Positions 25,761 through 33,437 of a DNA stretch of 64,000 nucleotides are shown piece by piece; positions within the stretch are counted from its first letter, which is position 1, and every line of letters starts with the position of its first letter. Under the pieces are notes generated by a model, which ran no database searches, was not told the DNA's origin, and saw nothing but the letters and a program-made list of their open reading frames with translations. Origin of the DNA: Pseudomonas sp. Irchel s3b2 (GTDB lineage Bacteria; Pseudomonadota; Gammaproteobacteria; Pseudomonadales; Pseudomonadaceae); the NCBI RefSeq assembly GCF_900187445.1, contig NZ_FYEB01000004.1:310001-374000 (forward strand), given 5' to 3'. The translations under genes and the position numbers were made by a program.

Positions 25761-27200
25761 TTATTCGACTGTCGCCGTCTCGGCCACACTTTGAACCGTG
25801 GCCGGTTTCAACGGCGTCTCGGGCAACGTCTCTGGCGTGTTCAGGTCACGGGCAAAGGTCCTGTCGTTTTCGCCACGGAAAAAGTTCTTGCCGTAGATCA
25901 GCAAGCACAACACCACGCCGATGGCGAACGCCCAGCTCGCGCCCTTGATTGCCAGCACCGCGCCGATCACCCCGGCGATACCCAGGTCACGCTGGCTTCG
26001 CGCTTCCAGGATGCCCAGACGCACGCTGACATAACCTTGGATCAGCAGGGTCAGGGACAGCGCGACGCCCAGAATCGGTTGCACCAGGGTTACCACTGGC
26101 AATAGCAGCAGCCCGGTATTGGTCCCCCAGCGGAATGAGCCGACACCGCCAATGATCGAACCCATTGCCTTCGGCCCACCCTTGAAACGTTCGATGATCA
26201 CCACCAGCATGGCTGCCCACTTCGGTCCGCACATGGCGACGTCGGGGCCGAAGATGCTCATGATGGCGTTGCGTCCGCCGAAGATCAGGTGCGCGCGGTC
26301 CGGGTTGTAGTCGATCTTCTGGTCGGTGCGGATCTGTTCAGCTTCGTCCAGCAGTACCTTGGCGCTGAGCACGTCGCCAAACACGATGATGTACACCGCC
26401 AGCACCGTTGGAATTGCCGAGATGAACATCGACAAAGGCGGTATGCCGAGACCGAACACCGTGTAGTGGGTCCACAAACCAATGAAGTCCGGCTGGCTGA
26501 TGCCCCATTGAATGGTCGGCCACGGCGCCTCGTTGAACAGCGGAGCGATGACCACCGCCAGCAGGACAATCGGCAGGATGCCGAGCTTGGCGAAGTTCCA
26601 CCAGAACGCGTTCTTCTGCTTGAGTACCTGGAAGTGCTGGGAAAAAATCAGGTAGAACGCCAGGCCCACCGCGATGGAGATCGTCCATGGGAACGCGTCA
26701 AACTTGCCACCCACCTGAAACACCGCGATCACTGCACTCAGGCCCGCGCCGACGATGATTCCGGATTTCATGGCCGCCGGTATGTAGGTGAACACGCGTT
26801 TCGCCATCCCCGTGGCCCCCAGCGCAATGGAGAACACGCCGAGCATCAATTGAAACGCAATCAAGGCATGGACACGTTCCGGGCCCACCGGAAAGGTTGC
26901 GCAATAGGCCATCAACAGCGGCACCGCCGGGGTGATCCAGCCCGGTACGGTCGGGTCGCCGAGCAAGTGGTGGGTGAGGTACAGCAAGCCGTTGAGCATG
27001 ACCACTGCCAGTGCCACTTCGAATGGCATCCCGAGCAATTCGGTCATCAGCGGGATCGCCGCCAGGTCGACTGCGCACATCAGCAAACCTTGCAGGTAGT
27101 CCGGCAACTCGAATTTGTAGTGGATAAACGGCAAGCGCACCTTGAAAGGGCCAAGGGCAATGTACGGACTTTCGTATCGTGATTCAGGGGAACTGGACAT
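25761..27200 (-). CDS. NCS2-family (SLC23) nucleobase-type permease
   Basis: 479 residues from ATG 27200 (AGGTG 6 bases upstream; a GTG at 27209 also exists). About 12-14 hydrophobic helices, with segments such as GWITPAVPLLMAYC and PDVAMCGPKWAAMLVV fitting the solute carrier 23/xanthine-uracil permease fold, although it belongs to a divergent branch and the substrate may not be a nucleobase. It follows the iron alcohol dehydrogenase by 77 bp on the same strand, so both are probably expressed from the sigma-54 promoter upstream of the dehydrogenase. Confidence 0.82.
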   Translation of the reverse strand: MSSSPESRYESPYIALGPFKVRLPFIHYKFELPDYLQGLLMCAVDLAAIPLMTELLGMPFEVALAVVMLNGLLYLTHHLLGDPTVPGWITPAVPLLMAYCATFPVGPERVHALIAFQLMLGVFSIALGATGMAKRVFTYIPAAMKSGIIVGAGLSAVIAVFQVGGKFDAFPWTISIAVGLAFYLIFSQHFQVLKQKNAFWWNFAKLGILPIVLLAVVIAPLFNEAPWPTIQWGISQPDFIGLWTHYTVFGLGIPPLSMFISAIPTVLAVYIIVFGDVLSAKVLLDEAEQIRTDQKIDYNPDRAHLIFGGRNAIMSIFGPDVAMCGPKWAAMLVVIIERFKGGPKAMGSIIGGVGSFRWGTNTGLLLLPVVTLVQPILGVALSLTLLIQGYVSVRLGILEARSQRDLGIAGVIGAVLAIKGASWAFAIGVVLCLLIYGKNFFRGENDRTFARDLNTPETLPETPLKPATVQSVAETATVE

Positions 27201-27232
27201 AGGCTGCACCTGTTTTATTGATCTTGTAGGTG

Positions 27233-27257
27233 AGCGCTCGATGAGTCATCGAGCGCT
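27233..27257. promoter_or_regulatory. Perfect hairpin between dehydrogenase and permease genes
   Basis: AGCGCTCGATG (27233-27243) and CATCGAGCGCT (27247-27257) form an 11-bp perfect stem with a 3-nt loop. No T-run follows in either direction. It could stabilise the upstream mRNA, attenuate, or bind a regulator. Confidence 0.5.
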
Positions 27258-27277
27258 GAACGGTTTGAGGGCGCCAA

Positions 27278-28426
27278 TCAAAACGCCGAGCGATAGATTT
27301 TCTCGATATCGACGGCGCTCAGGCGGCGCGGGTTGTTGCGCATCAGGCGCTCGATCTTGCTGGCCTCTTCGGCCATGGCCGGGATGGCGTCCTCAGGAAC
27401 GTCAAAGGCGCGCAGGCTTTTGGGAATCTCCACCGCCTCACACAGATCGGCCATGGCCTGCACAGTGGCATCGGCGGCTTGCGGGTCGCTCAGGTGGGAC
27501 ACGCGCAGGCCCATCGCTTCGGCGATATCACGGAAACGCTCGACACAAGCCAACTTGTTCCACTGCATCACGTGCGGCAGTAGCAAGGCATTGCTCACGC
27601 CATGGGCGATGTTGAAGCGACCGCCCAACGGGTAGGCCAACGCATGCACCGCGCCGACGCCGGCATTGCCAAAGGCCATGCCGCCCATGAGGCTGCCGGT
27701 GGCCATGTCTTCGCGAGCTTGCAGGTCGGCCGGGTTGGCATAAGCCTTGGGCAGGGCCTTGGCGATCAATTTGATGGCGCCCAGTGCCAGTGCGTCGGTG
27801 ATCGGCGAGCGATTGACCGACAGATAAGCTTCGATGGCGTGAACCAGGGCATCCACGCCACTGGCGGCGGTGACGCTGCGCGGACAGGTCAGGGTCATGG
27901 CCGGGCTGACCAGGGCGACATCCGGCAGCAGGTAGTCGCTGACGATGCCCTTTTTCAGTTGCGCTTGCTTGTCGGAAAAGATCGCGACGCTAGTCACTTC
28001 CGAGCCGGTGCCGGCGGTGGTCGGAATGGCGATGAGGGCAGGGCCCTTTTGCTTGACCAGGTCGACGCCGAACAAGTCGGCCAACGGGCCGTCATGCCCG
28101 GCGAAGGCCGCGACGCCTTTGGCGATGTCAATGGCGCTGCCGCCTCCGAGGCCGATCAGGCCGTCATAGCCGCCTTCGTGGAATGCGCGGGTGCAGTCTT
28201 CAACGATGGCGATCTCGGGTTCAGGCTTGACCTGATCAAAGATGCCGTAACGCCGACCTCCCAGTTGCGCAAGGGCAAGGTCTACCGTGCCGGACTTGAC
28301 CAGCACCACATCAGTGACGATGAGCGGAAAGTTGATATTCAGGCGGGTGAGTTCAACGGATAGCTGCTCGATGGCGGCTTCTCCGGTAATCAGTCGATTG
28401 GCGATTTTGAACGCTGAGGCAGTCAT
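27278..28426 (-). CDS. Iron-containing alcohol dehydrogenase
   Basis: 382 residues of the class III (iron) dehydrogenase family: nucleotide-binding GLGGGSAIDIAKG (about residues 96-108), GTGSEVT, and the metal-binding histidines in DALVHAIEAYLS and HALAYPLGG with GRFNIAHGVSNALLLP. It oxidises an alcohol or reduces an aldehyde with NAD(P); the substrate cannot be read. A sigma-54-type promoter (28478-28493) lies 52 bp upstream, and the next gene on that side encodes a sigma-54 activator. Confidence 0.92.
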   Translation of the reverse strand: MTASAFKIANRLITGEAAIEQLSVELTRLNINFPLIVTDVVLVKSGTVDLALAQLGGRRYGIFDQVKPEPEIAIVEDCTRAFHEGGYDGLIGLGGGSAIDIAKGVAAFAGHDGPLADLFGVDLVKQKGPALIAIPTTAGTGSEVTSVAIFSDKQAQLKKGIVSDYLLPDVALVSPAMTLTCPRSVTAASGVDALVHAIEAYLSVNRSPITDALALGAIKLIAKALPKAYANPADLQAREDMATGSLMGGMAFGNAGVGAVHALAYPLGGRFNIAHGVSNALLLPHVMQWNKLACVERFRDIAEAMGLRVSHLSDPQAADATVQAMADLCEAVEIPKSLRAFDVPEDAIPAMAEEASKIERLMRNNPRRLSAVDIEKIYRSAF

Positions 28427-28477
28427 CGGCTCGTCCTATGTAGTTGTTGTTTGCGCAAGGGCGTGTCAACTGGACAT

Positions 28478-28493
28478 AGCGAATGGCGTGCCA
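28478..28493 (-). promoter_or_regulatory. Sigma-54 (-24/-12) promoter for the dehydrogenase-permease genes
   Basis: Read leftward: TGGCACGCCATTCGCT, that is TGGCACG-N4-TCGCT, against the consensus TGGCACG-N4-TTGCW, one mismatch, with GG and GC at the required spacing. It points at the alcohol dehydrogenase ATG 52 bp away. An AAA+ activator with a GAFTGA loop is encoded next door. Confidence 0.8.
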
Positions 28494-28499
28494 GAATGC

Positions 28500-28526
28500 G
28501 CAAAGCCCCGGATGGCGGGGCTTTGC
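28500..28526 (-). terminator. Hairpin terminator-like structure after the sigma-54 activator gene
   Basis: GCAAAGCCCCG (28500-28510) and CGGGGCTTTGC (28516-28526) form an 11-bp perfect stem with a 5-nt loop, 89 bp past the activator stop. The T-run is weak. It insulates the sigma-54 promoter immediately to its left. Confidence 0.6.
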
Positions 28527-28614
28527 GGGAAACAGGCGGGATTAATGCAGGGGAGTTGTGATCAGGATCCTGATCGCCTGGGGGCTGTTTTATCCAAATA
28601 CTAATCAAACGTTG

Positions 28615-29988
28615 TCAGTCAGAGTGTTCCCAGCGTTTCATTTTTTGCACCACGGTGGCCTGGCTCACACCCAAGGCCTTCGCCGCCAGGCGAGTGGTCT
28701 TGTGCAAGCGCAGTGCCGCGCGAATCGCTGTGCGTTCGGCGTTCTCGACAATCTTGCGCAGCGGCAGGCGGCCCTGGTCGGTGTCCTGCGGGCTGAGGTT
28801 GAGTATCTCTTCGGGCAGATCCAGCGCCTCGATGGTGTCGCCCAGGGTGGTCACCACCAGCCGCTCCACCACGTTGATCAACTCACGGATATTGCCTGGC
28901 CAGGCGTACTCACACAGCAAGTCGAGCGCTTCCAGGCTCCACTGCACCTGGCGTGCGTAACGGCCGTTGCAGGTCTCCAGGTAGAAATGCAACAGCGCCG
29001 GGATTTCCTCACTCCGCTCGCGCAGGGCGGGAATGTGGATGGGGACGACGTTGAGTCGGTAGTACAGGTCCGCGCGGAACAGCCCCTGTGCCACCCGCTG
29101 TTTGAGGTCATGATGGGTGGCGCTGATGATCCGCACGTCCACTTCCTTGAGCTCCAGCCCGCCAACCGGAATGAAGCGATTTTCTTCGATCACCTTAAGC
29201 AACTTGACCTGGACCGCCAACGGCAGATCGCCAATTTCGTCCAGAAACAACGTCCCGTGGTGGGCCAGTTCGAGCAGACCGCGCTTGCCTTTTGGCCCGG
29301 CGCCGGTAAAGGCACCGGGGACATAGCCAAACAGTTCGGCCTCAATGAGATTTTCCGGCAGTGCACCGCAATTGAGTGCCAGAAACGGCTCCTTGGCACG
29401 GGGGCCGGCATTGTGGATGTATTGCGCGACCAGGGTCTTGCCGACTCCTGTTTCGCCTTGCAGCAGCACCTTCACCGAACTGCTGGCCACCTGGCGCGCC
29501 AGGGCGAAGACCCGGCCGGAAACTTTTTGGTCCGCCACGGGCAGGGAGTTCAACAGTTCGTCGCGTTGACCGGCATGCAATTGCGCGGTGCTGTTGCGCA
29601 GTTGTTTGAGCTGATGCAGTTCGTCACGCTCATGCTTCATGCGCAATAACTCGGTCATGTCGCGTACGGTGCTGACCACGTAACGGATGCGTTTGACGCT
29701 GTCGAAGATCGGTGTTGCGCTGACCAACAGCTTTTTCCCGTGACTCACGCTCTGCATTACCGAAACGGGCAAGCCTTCGCGTAAAACCCGCAGGGTGGCG
29801 GACTGAGAGATCGTCCCTTCATTGACCAGCACTTGCATGGAGCGCCCCACCAGTTCGGCACTGTTGAGGCCGGTCAAGCGTTCGTAGGCCTTGTTGACCT
29901 TGAGTGTGTTGCCATCGCCGTCGGTGATGTAGACGCCGTCGTGCAGGGCGTCCAACAGTTCTTCGAAACTTGCGTCATTGACGTTCAT
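28615..29988 (-). CDS. PAS-domain sigma-54-dependent activator
   Basis: 457 residues: PAS sensor (about 5-115), AAA+ domain with Walker A GETGVGKT (178-185), the sigma-54 contact loop GAFTGA (225-230), Walker B GTLFLDEI (245-252) and WPGNIREL in the C-terminal part, then a TyrR-like helix-turn-helix (KTTRLAAKALGVSQATVVQK, about 425-445). Such proteins activate sigma-54 promoters on ligand binding to PAS. The only sigma-54 site seen nearby is that of the adjacent dehydrogenase gene, which makes it the likely target. Confidence 0.92.
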   Translation of the reverse strand: MNVNDASFEELLDALHDGVYITDGDGNTLKVNKAYERLTGLNSAELVGRSMQVLVNEGTISQSATLRVLREGLPVSVMQSVSHGKKLLVSATPIFDSVKRIRYVVSTVRDMTELLRMKHERDELHQLKQLRNSTAQLHAGQRDELLNSLPVADQKVSGRVFALARQVASSSVKVLLQGETGVGKTLVAQYIHNAGPRAKEPFLALNCGALPENLIEAELFGYVPGAFTGAGPKGKRGLLELAHHGTLFLDEIGDLPLAVQVKLLKVIEENRFIPVGGLELKEVDVRIISATHHDLKQRVAQGLFRADLYYRLNVVPIHIPALRERSEEIPALLHFYLETCNGRYARQVQWSLEALDLLCEYAWPGNIRELINVVERLVVTTLGDTIEALDLPEEILNLSPQDTDQGRLPLRKIVENAERTAIRAALRLHKTTRLAAKALGVSQATVVQKMKRWEHSD

Positions 29989-30031
29989 GCAGGAATCCAG
30001 GACGGCATAGTGGGGTGTTTGAAGCGCTAGT

Positions 30032-30205
30032 TTAATGCGCCACCCCGGTCATGTTCGATCGATTGCTGCGGTTTTTCAGCCAGGCCGCTATCGCAGCGAT
30101 GAAGATCGGCACGATCAGCAGGATGAACAATTGCTCCGGGTTCCATTTCAAGCCCGGCAGCAGACCACCGCCATACGCGCCGAACACCGCCCCCGAACCG
30201 CGGTT
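30032..30205 (-). pseudogene. C-terminal remnant of an aromatic-acid-type MFS transporter
   Basis: About 55 codons resemble the last two helices of aromatic acid:H+ symporters: GAVFGAYGGGLLPGLKWNPE, then QLFILLIVPIFIAAIAAWL and a charged tail. The upstream part of the frame is unrelated, and the first 400 codons are missing. The ORF as a whole (to 30373) crosses an operator and is not a gene. Confidence 0.6.
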
Positions 30206-30248
30206 AGTTCTTCGCGGATGAACAGCGCCGGGTGTCCCGATATTCTCC

Positions 30249-30275
30249 TGTCCCAGCATCACAATATTGTGTCCT
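30249..30275 (-). promoter_or_regulatory. 21-bp direct-repeat operator, site D
   Basis: Read leftward the site has AGGACA then GGGACA with starts 21 bp apart (TGTCCC 30249-30254, TGTCCT 30270-30275 on the plus strand). It matches sites A, B and C. The following 85 bp up to GATGGAGGTAGA (about 30360) is a diverged duplicate of the leader of the hydrolase gene at 34587. Between 30360 and 30520 I see only a broken reading frame and no gene I can name. The next intact gene is the MFS carrier at 30539. Confidence 0.7.
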
Positions 30276-30538
30276 GAAAAGCTGAGTGCAAGACGCCCTC
30301 TGAGGACTACCTTCAAGCCGACTACTGAAAATAGATGGAGGTAGAAAGTGGATGCACTCACTGCAATGCGCATTGGTCAATCCTGACCGCCGAACCCCTG
30401 CTCAAGAACGTTCTGCCGGGCAACAACATGACCCTGGCCATGTAGATGCACTTCCGTGCGGGCCTTGAAGACACCATCGCTCGCCGTCCGGCTACACGCT
30501 TGATAACAACAATAAAATAAAGACTTCGAGGAGGCTGC

Positions 30539-31870
30539 ATGGCCTTTCACCCAATCGCCGCCGACGATGACGACGCTGGTTGCGTCAGCGTTTCGCGCCA
30601 ATATGCCTGGATCGTTTTTGCACTGACGTTCGGCCTGTTGATTTCCGATTACATGTCGCGTCAGGTGCTGAACGCGGTGTTCCCGTTGCTCAAGACCGAG
30701 TGGGCGTTGAGCGACGGACAGCTCGGCCTGCTCAGTGGCATCGTTGCCCTGATGGTGGGCCTGCTGACGTTTCCCCTGTCGTTGCTGGCCGACCGTTTCG
30801 GCCGGGTCAAGAGCCTGGCGCTGATGGCGTTGCTGTGGAGTGTGGCCACCCTGGGTTGCGCGCTGGCGCAGGATTACCAGCAGATGTTCATCGCGCGGTT
30901 CATGGTCGGCGTCGGCGAAGCCGCCTACGGCAGCGTCGGCATCGCCGTGGTGATCTCGGTATTCCCTAAACATATGCGCGCCACCCTGACCAGTGCCTTC
31001 ATGGCCGGCGGTTTGTTCGGTGCTGTTTTAGGGATGGCCCTGGGCGGCGCCATCGCGGCCAAGCTGGGCTGGCGCTGGTCGTTCGCCGGCATGTCGTTGT
31101 TTGGCCTGGTGCTGGCGATGCTTTATCCGCTCATCGTCAAGGAAGCAAGGATTGCGCCGCCACCTGTCGCGCAAATGGCGAACAAGGCAGCGGTGGCGGT
31201 CAAGCGTCCGCTACGCACGCTCTGGTCCAGCCGTTCGGTGGTCTCGACCTACATCGCCAGCGGTTTGCAGTTGTTCGTCGGCGGTACGGTAATGGTGTGG
31301 ATTCCCAGCTACCTCAATCGCTACTACGACATGCCCACCGACAAGGCCGGTGGCATCGCGGCAGGCATCGTGCTGTGCAGCGGTGTGGGGATGATTGTGT
31401 GCGGCGTGCTCAGCGATCGCCTGTGTCGGCACTCGCCGGAGCGCAAGGTCAGCCTGGCCATTGGTTTCTGCCTGGGCAGTTGCCTGTTGCTGTCGTCAGC
31501 CTTTGCCTTGCAAGCGGGGCCGGTGCAATTGGCGCTGATCTGCCTGGGCATGTTGATTGCCACCGGCACTACAGGCCCCAGCGGCGCGATGGTTGCCAAC
31601 CTGACCCATTACTCGGTGCACGGTACGGCGTTCGCCACGCTGACCCTGGCCAACAACCTGCTGGGGCTGGCGCCTGGGCCGTTCATCACCGGCCGGGTGT
31701 CGGACCTCATCGGTCTGCATGCCGCGTTTCAACTGGTGCCATTGATCAGCCTCGTGGCGGCGGCGGTGTTCTTTTATGCCAAGTGCCACTACCACAAAGA
31801 CATTGCCCGCCTTCAGGGGCAGAGCGTTCCTGAGTCCATCAGCGAAGTCGGGTTGGAGGTGAAATTGTGA
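30539..31870 (+). CDS. MFS transporter (Spinster/sugar-phosphate-like branch)
   Basis: 443 residues with 12 predicted helices and the MFS loop signature LADRFGRVKSLALM between helices 2 and 3. SDYMSRQVLNAVFPLLK at the first helix is typical of the Spinster-like and metabolite:H+ symporter group in catabolic clusters. GAGGAGG at 30528-30534 precedes ATG 30539 by 4 bases. It is preceded by operator D and followed by a bidirectional terminator. Import of the cluster's growth substrate is the likely role; the substrate is unknown. Confidence 0.87.
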   Translation: MAFHPIAADDDDAGCVSVSRQYAWIVFALTFGLLISDYMSRQVLNAVFPLLKTEWALSDGQLGLLSGIVALMVGLLTFPLSLLADRFGRVKSLALMALLWSVATLGCALAQDYQQMFIARFMVGVGEAAYGSVGIAVVISVFPKHMRATLTSAFMAGGLFGAVLGMALGGAIAAKLGWRWSFAGMSLFGLVLAMLYPLIVKEARIAPPPVAQMANKAAVAVKRPLRTLWSSRSVVSTYIASGLQLFVGGTVMVWIPSYLNRYYDMPTDKAGGIAAGIVLCSGVGMIVCGVLSDRLCRHSPERKVSLAIGFCLGSCLLLSSAFALQAGPVQLALICLGMLIATGTTGPSGAMVANLTHYSVHGTAFATLTLANNLLGLAPGPFITGRVSDLIGLHAAFQLVPLISLVAAAVFFYAKCHYHKDIARLQGQSVPESISEVGLEVKL

Positions 31871-31924
31871 GTCGTCGTTGACATCCCGACCTGTGCCACA
31901 AACACTTTTTTTGCGGCGACTGTA

Positions 31925-31956
31925 GGCGACTGTACCAGCAGTCGCCGTTTTTTTTG
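31925..31956. terminator. Bidirectional rho-independent terminator
   Basis: GGCGACTG (31925-31932) pairs with CAGTCGCC (31939-31946), followed by GTTTTTTTT on the plus strand. A second GGCGACTG copy and an A-run upstream give a T-run on the other strand. It separates the convergent MFS and AraC genes. Confidence 0.85.
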
Positions 31957-31964
31957 CCGTGTGT

Positions 31965-32999
31965 TCAGAATGACTTGGAGGCGGCAGCGTCCGAACCGGA
32001 CTGTTTCTGCGCGCTGCGCCACACCGCCGGCGGCATGCCGAACTGGCTGATGAACCAGCGGGTAAAGGAGCTCGCCATGGAGAAGCCGAACATGTCGGCA
32101 ATGTGGCTCATCGAGTGGTTCGGGTTTTCCAGATAACGCAGTACCAAGGCGCGGCGCACATCGTTGATCAGGTCGCTGAAGGCACAGCCGTGGTCCTTGA
32201 GGCGACGTTGCAGGGTGCGCACGTTCATCCCCTGGGATTGGGCGATCTGCTCGATGGTGGCGCGGCCCATGGGTAACAGCAGGTAGATGGCCTTGCGCAC
32301 TTCGAACAGCATCGAGTTGCTTTCGGGGCTTTGCAGCGAGTCAAGGTAGCTCTGTGCATGACGGGCCATGGTCGGGTCGGCATTGAGATTGATCATGTCG
32401 AGGCAGGCGGCAGGGCAAACGATGCCATTGAACTCGCTGCCGAATTCCAGGTTGCAACCGAACACGCGCCGATGCGGGTACAGGTTGTCTGGCGGCTGGT
32501 GCATGAAGTTGACGCTGTAAGGGCGCCAGTGCGAGCCGAGCAGGGCCGAGCACAGACCGAACGTCACGCCGATGGCCAGTTCCGTAGCCTGGCGCCTGGG
32601 CATCGGCGACTCGGTGACCATCTCTTCACGAATGATCACCATTTTGCCGCTCTCTTCAACGAAGATGGCCAGCGAGTCGTTCATCAGATGACGGTAGCGC
32701 ACCATGACCTGCAACGCTTCGCGCAGGGTGCGTTGATGATTGAGCAGCAGGCTGACCACGCCGAAGTCCGAAAGCTGGCGCGACTCGGCCATGCTCAGGC
32801 CGAAGGTCTGGCAACCGCTGGCGGCGGCCGTATCTTCCAGCAGACGCACGGCGGCATCGATGGGGATGCGGGATTCGGGGGCTTGCAGCTGAGCCTTGTT
32901 CAGGCCTGCGACTGCCATGACGTCGTGCGGGTTGAATCCCAGGTCCTGGGTAACTTCCAGGTATTTGGTCAAAACGGCGGCGCGAACAAGCGTGGGCAT
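31965..32999 (-). CDS. AraC-family transcriptional regulator (OruR/ArgR-like layout)
   Basis: 344 residues from ATG 32999: an N-terminal arabinose-binding-like domain of about 200 residues (PTLVRAAVLTKYLEVTQDLG) and a C-terminal double helix-turn-helix (ATIEQIAQSQGMNVRTLQRR, then MSHIADMFGFSMASSFTRWF). An upstream extension to 33035 is not conserved-looking. It resembles the AraC regulators of catabolic genes in Pseudomonas with the long N-terminal domain. Operator A lies 319 bp upstream. One of the two AraC proteins here probably recognises the 21-bp direct repeats. Confidence 0.88.
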   Translation of the reverse strand: MPTLVRAAVLTKYLEVTQDLGFNPHDVMAVAGLNKAQLQAPESRIPIDAAVRLLEDTAAASGCQTFGLSMAESRQLSDFGVVSLLLNHQRTLREALQVMVRYRHLMNDSLAIFVEESGKMVIIREEMVTESPMPRRQATELAIGVTFGLCSALLGSHWRPYSVNFMHQPPDNLYPHRRVFGCNLEFGSEFNGIVCPAACLDMINLNADPTMARHAQSYLDSLQSPESNSMLFEVRKAIYLLLPMGRATIEQIAQSQGMNVRTLQRRLKDHGCAFSDLINDVRRALVLRYLENPNHSMSHIADMFGFSMASSFTRWFISQFGMPPAVWRSAQKQSGSDAAASKSF

Positions 33000-33317
33000 G
33001 TGTAGGACTTCCCTCGGCCGATGGTGACGTTTCATTGACGATGTGTTGCGCGATCAGGCGCTGTTCTGATGACGTTTGTGCTGCTCCCGGGGCGATCCCG
33101 GTGGAGGACTGCAAGTAGCGCGATCAGATTCAGGATCGTATTTTTTGCATCACCATCGAATTGGTTGCTGGACTCGAATTCACAAACCGCTGGAGCCATC
33201 AAGGATCCAGGATTCTGGGCGGTAAACGTGTATCCGGTGGATGTTGTGGCCCCCATCAACGGAACAGGGGCCACTGACCCATAGTAGGTTGCACGAGAGC
33301 GATGCAATGGGCGTTGC

Positions 33318-33344
33318 GGGACAGAATCTTCGCGTATTGGGACG
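33318..33344 (+). promoter_or_regulatory. 21-bp direct-repeat operator, site A
   Basis: GGGACA (33318-33323) and GGGACG (33339-33344), starts 21 bp apart. The wider block from about 33308, ATGGGCGTTGCGGGACAG, is shared with site B (ATGGGCGTAGCGGGACAG). It lies in the gap 33000-33437 between the two AraC genes; in that gap I see no intact gene, and the sequence left of the site may be a decayed leader or gene. Confidence 0.7.
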
Positions 33345-33437
33345 CTGGCGGCGGGATGGCGGGGGCAGAAACGTCGGGTATGGCAGTTCAGGCCAAATGG
33401 CTGGCCAGCAGGTTGGAGTTGCCCATGAACCTGTTTT

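Noticed and set aside
28500..28526. Riboswitch-like structure before the alcohol dehydrogenase gene
   Set aside because: It is a plain hairpin lying upstream of the sigma-54 promoter, so it is not in the dehydrogenase mRNA.
30032..30373. Intact 113-residue protein
   Set aside because: Only the C-terminal half resembles a transporter; the N-terminal half reads through operator D and the duplicated leader.
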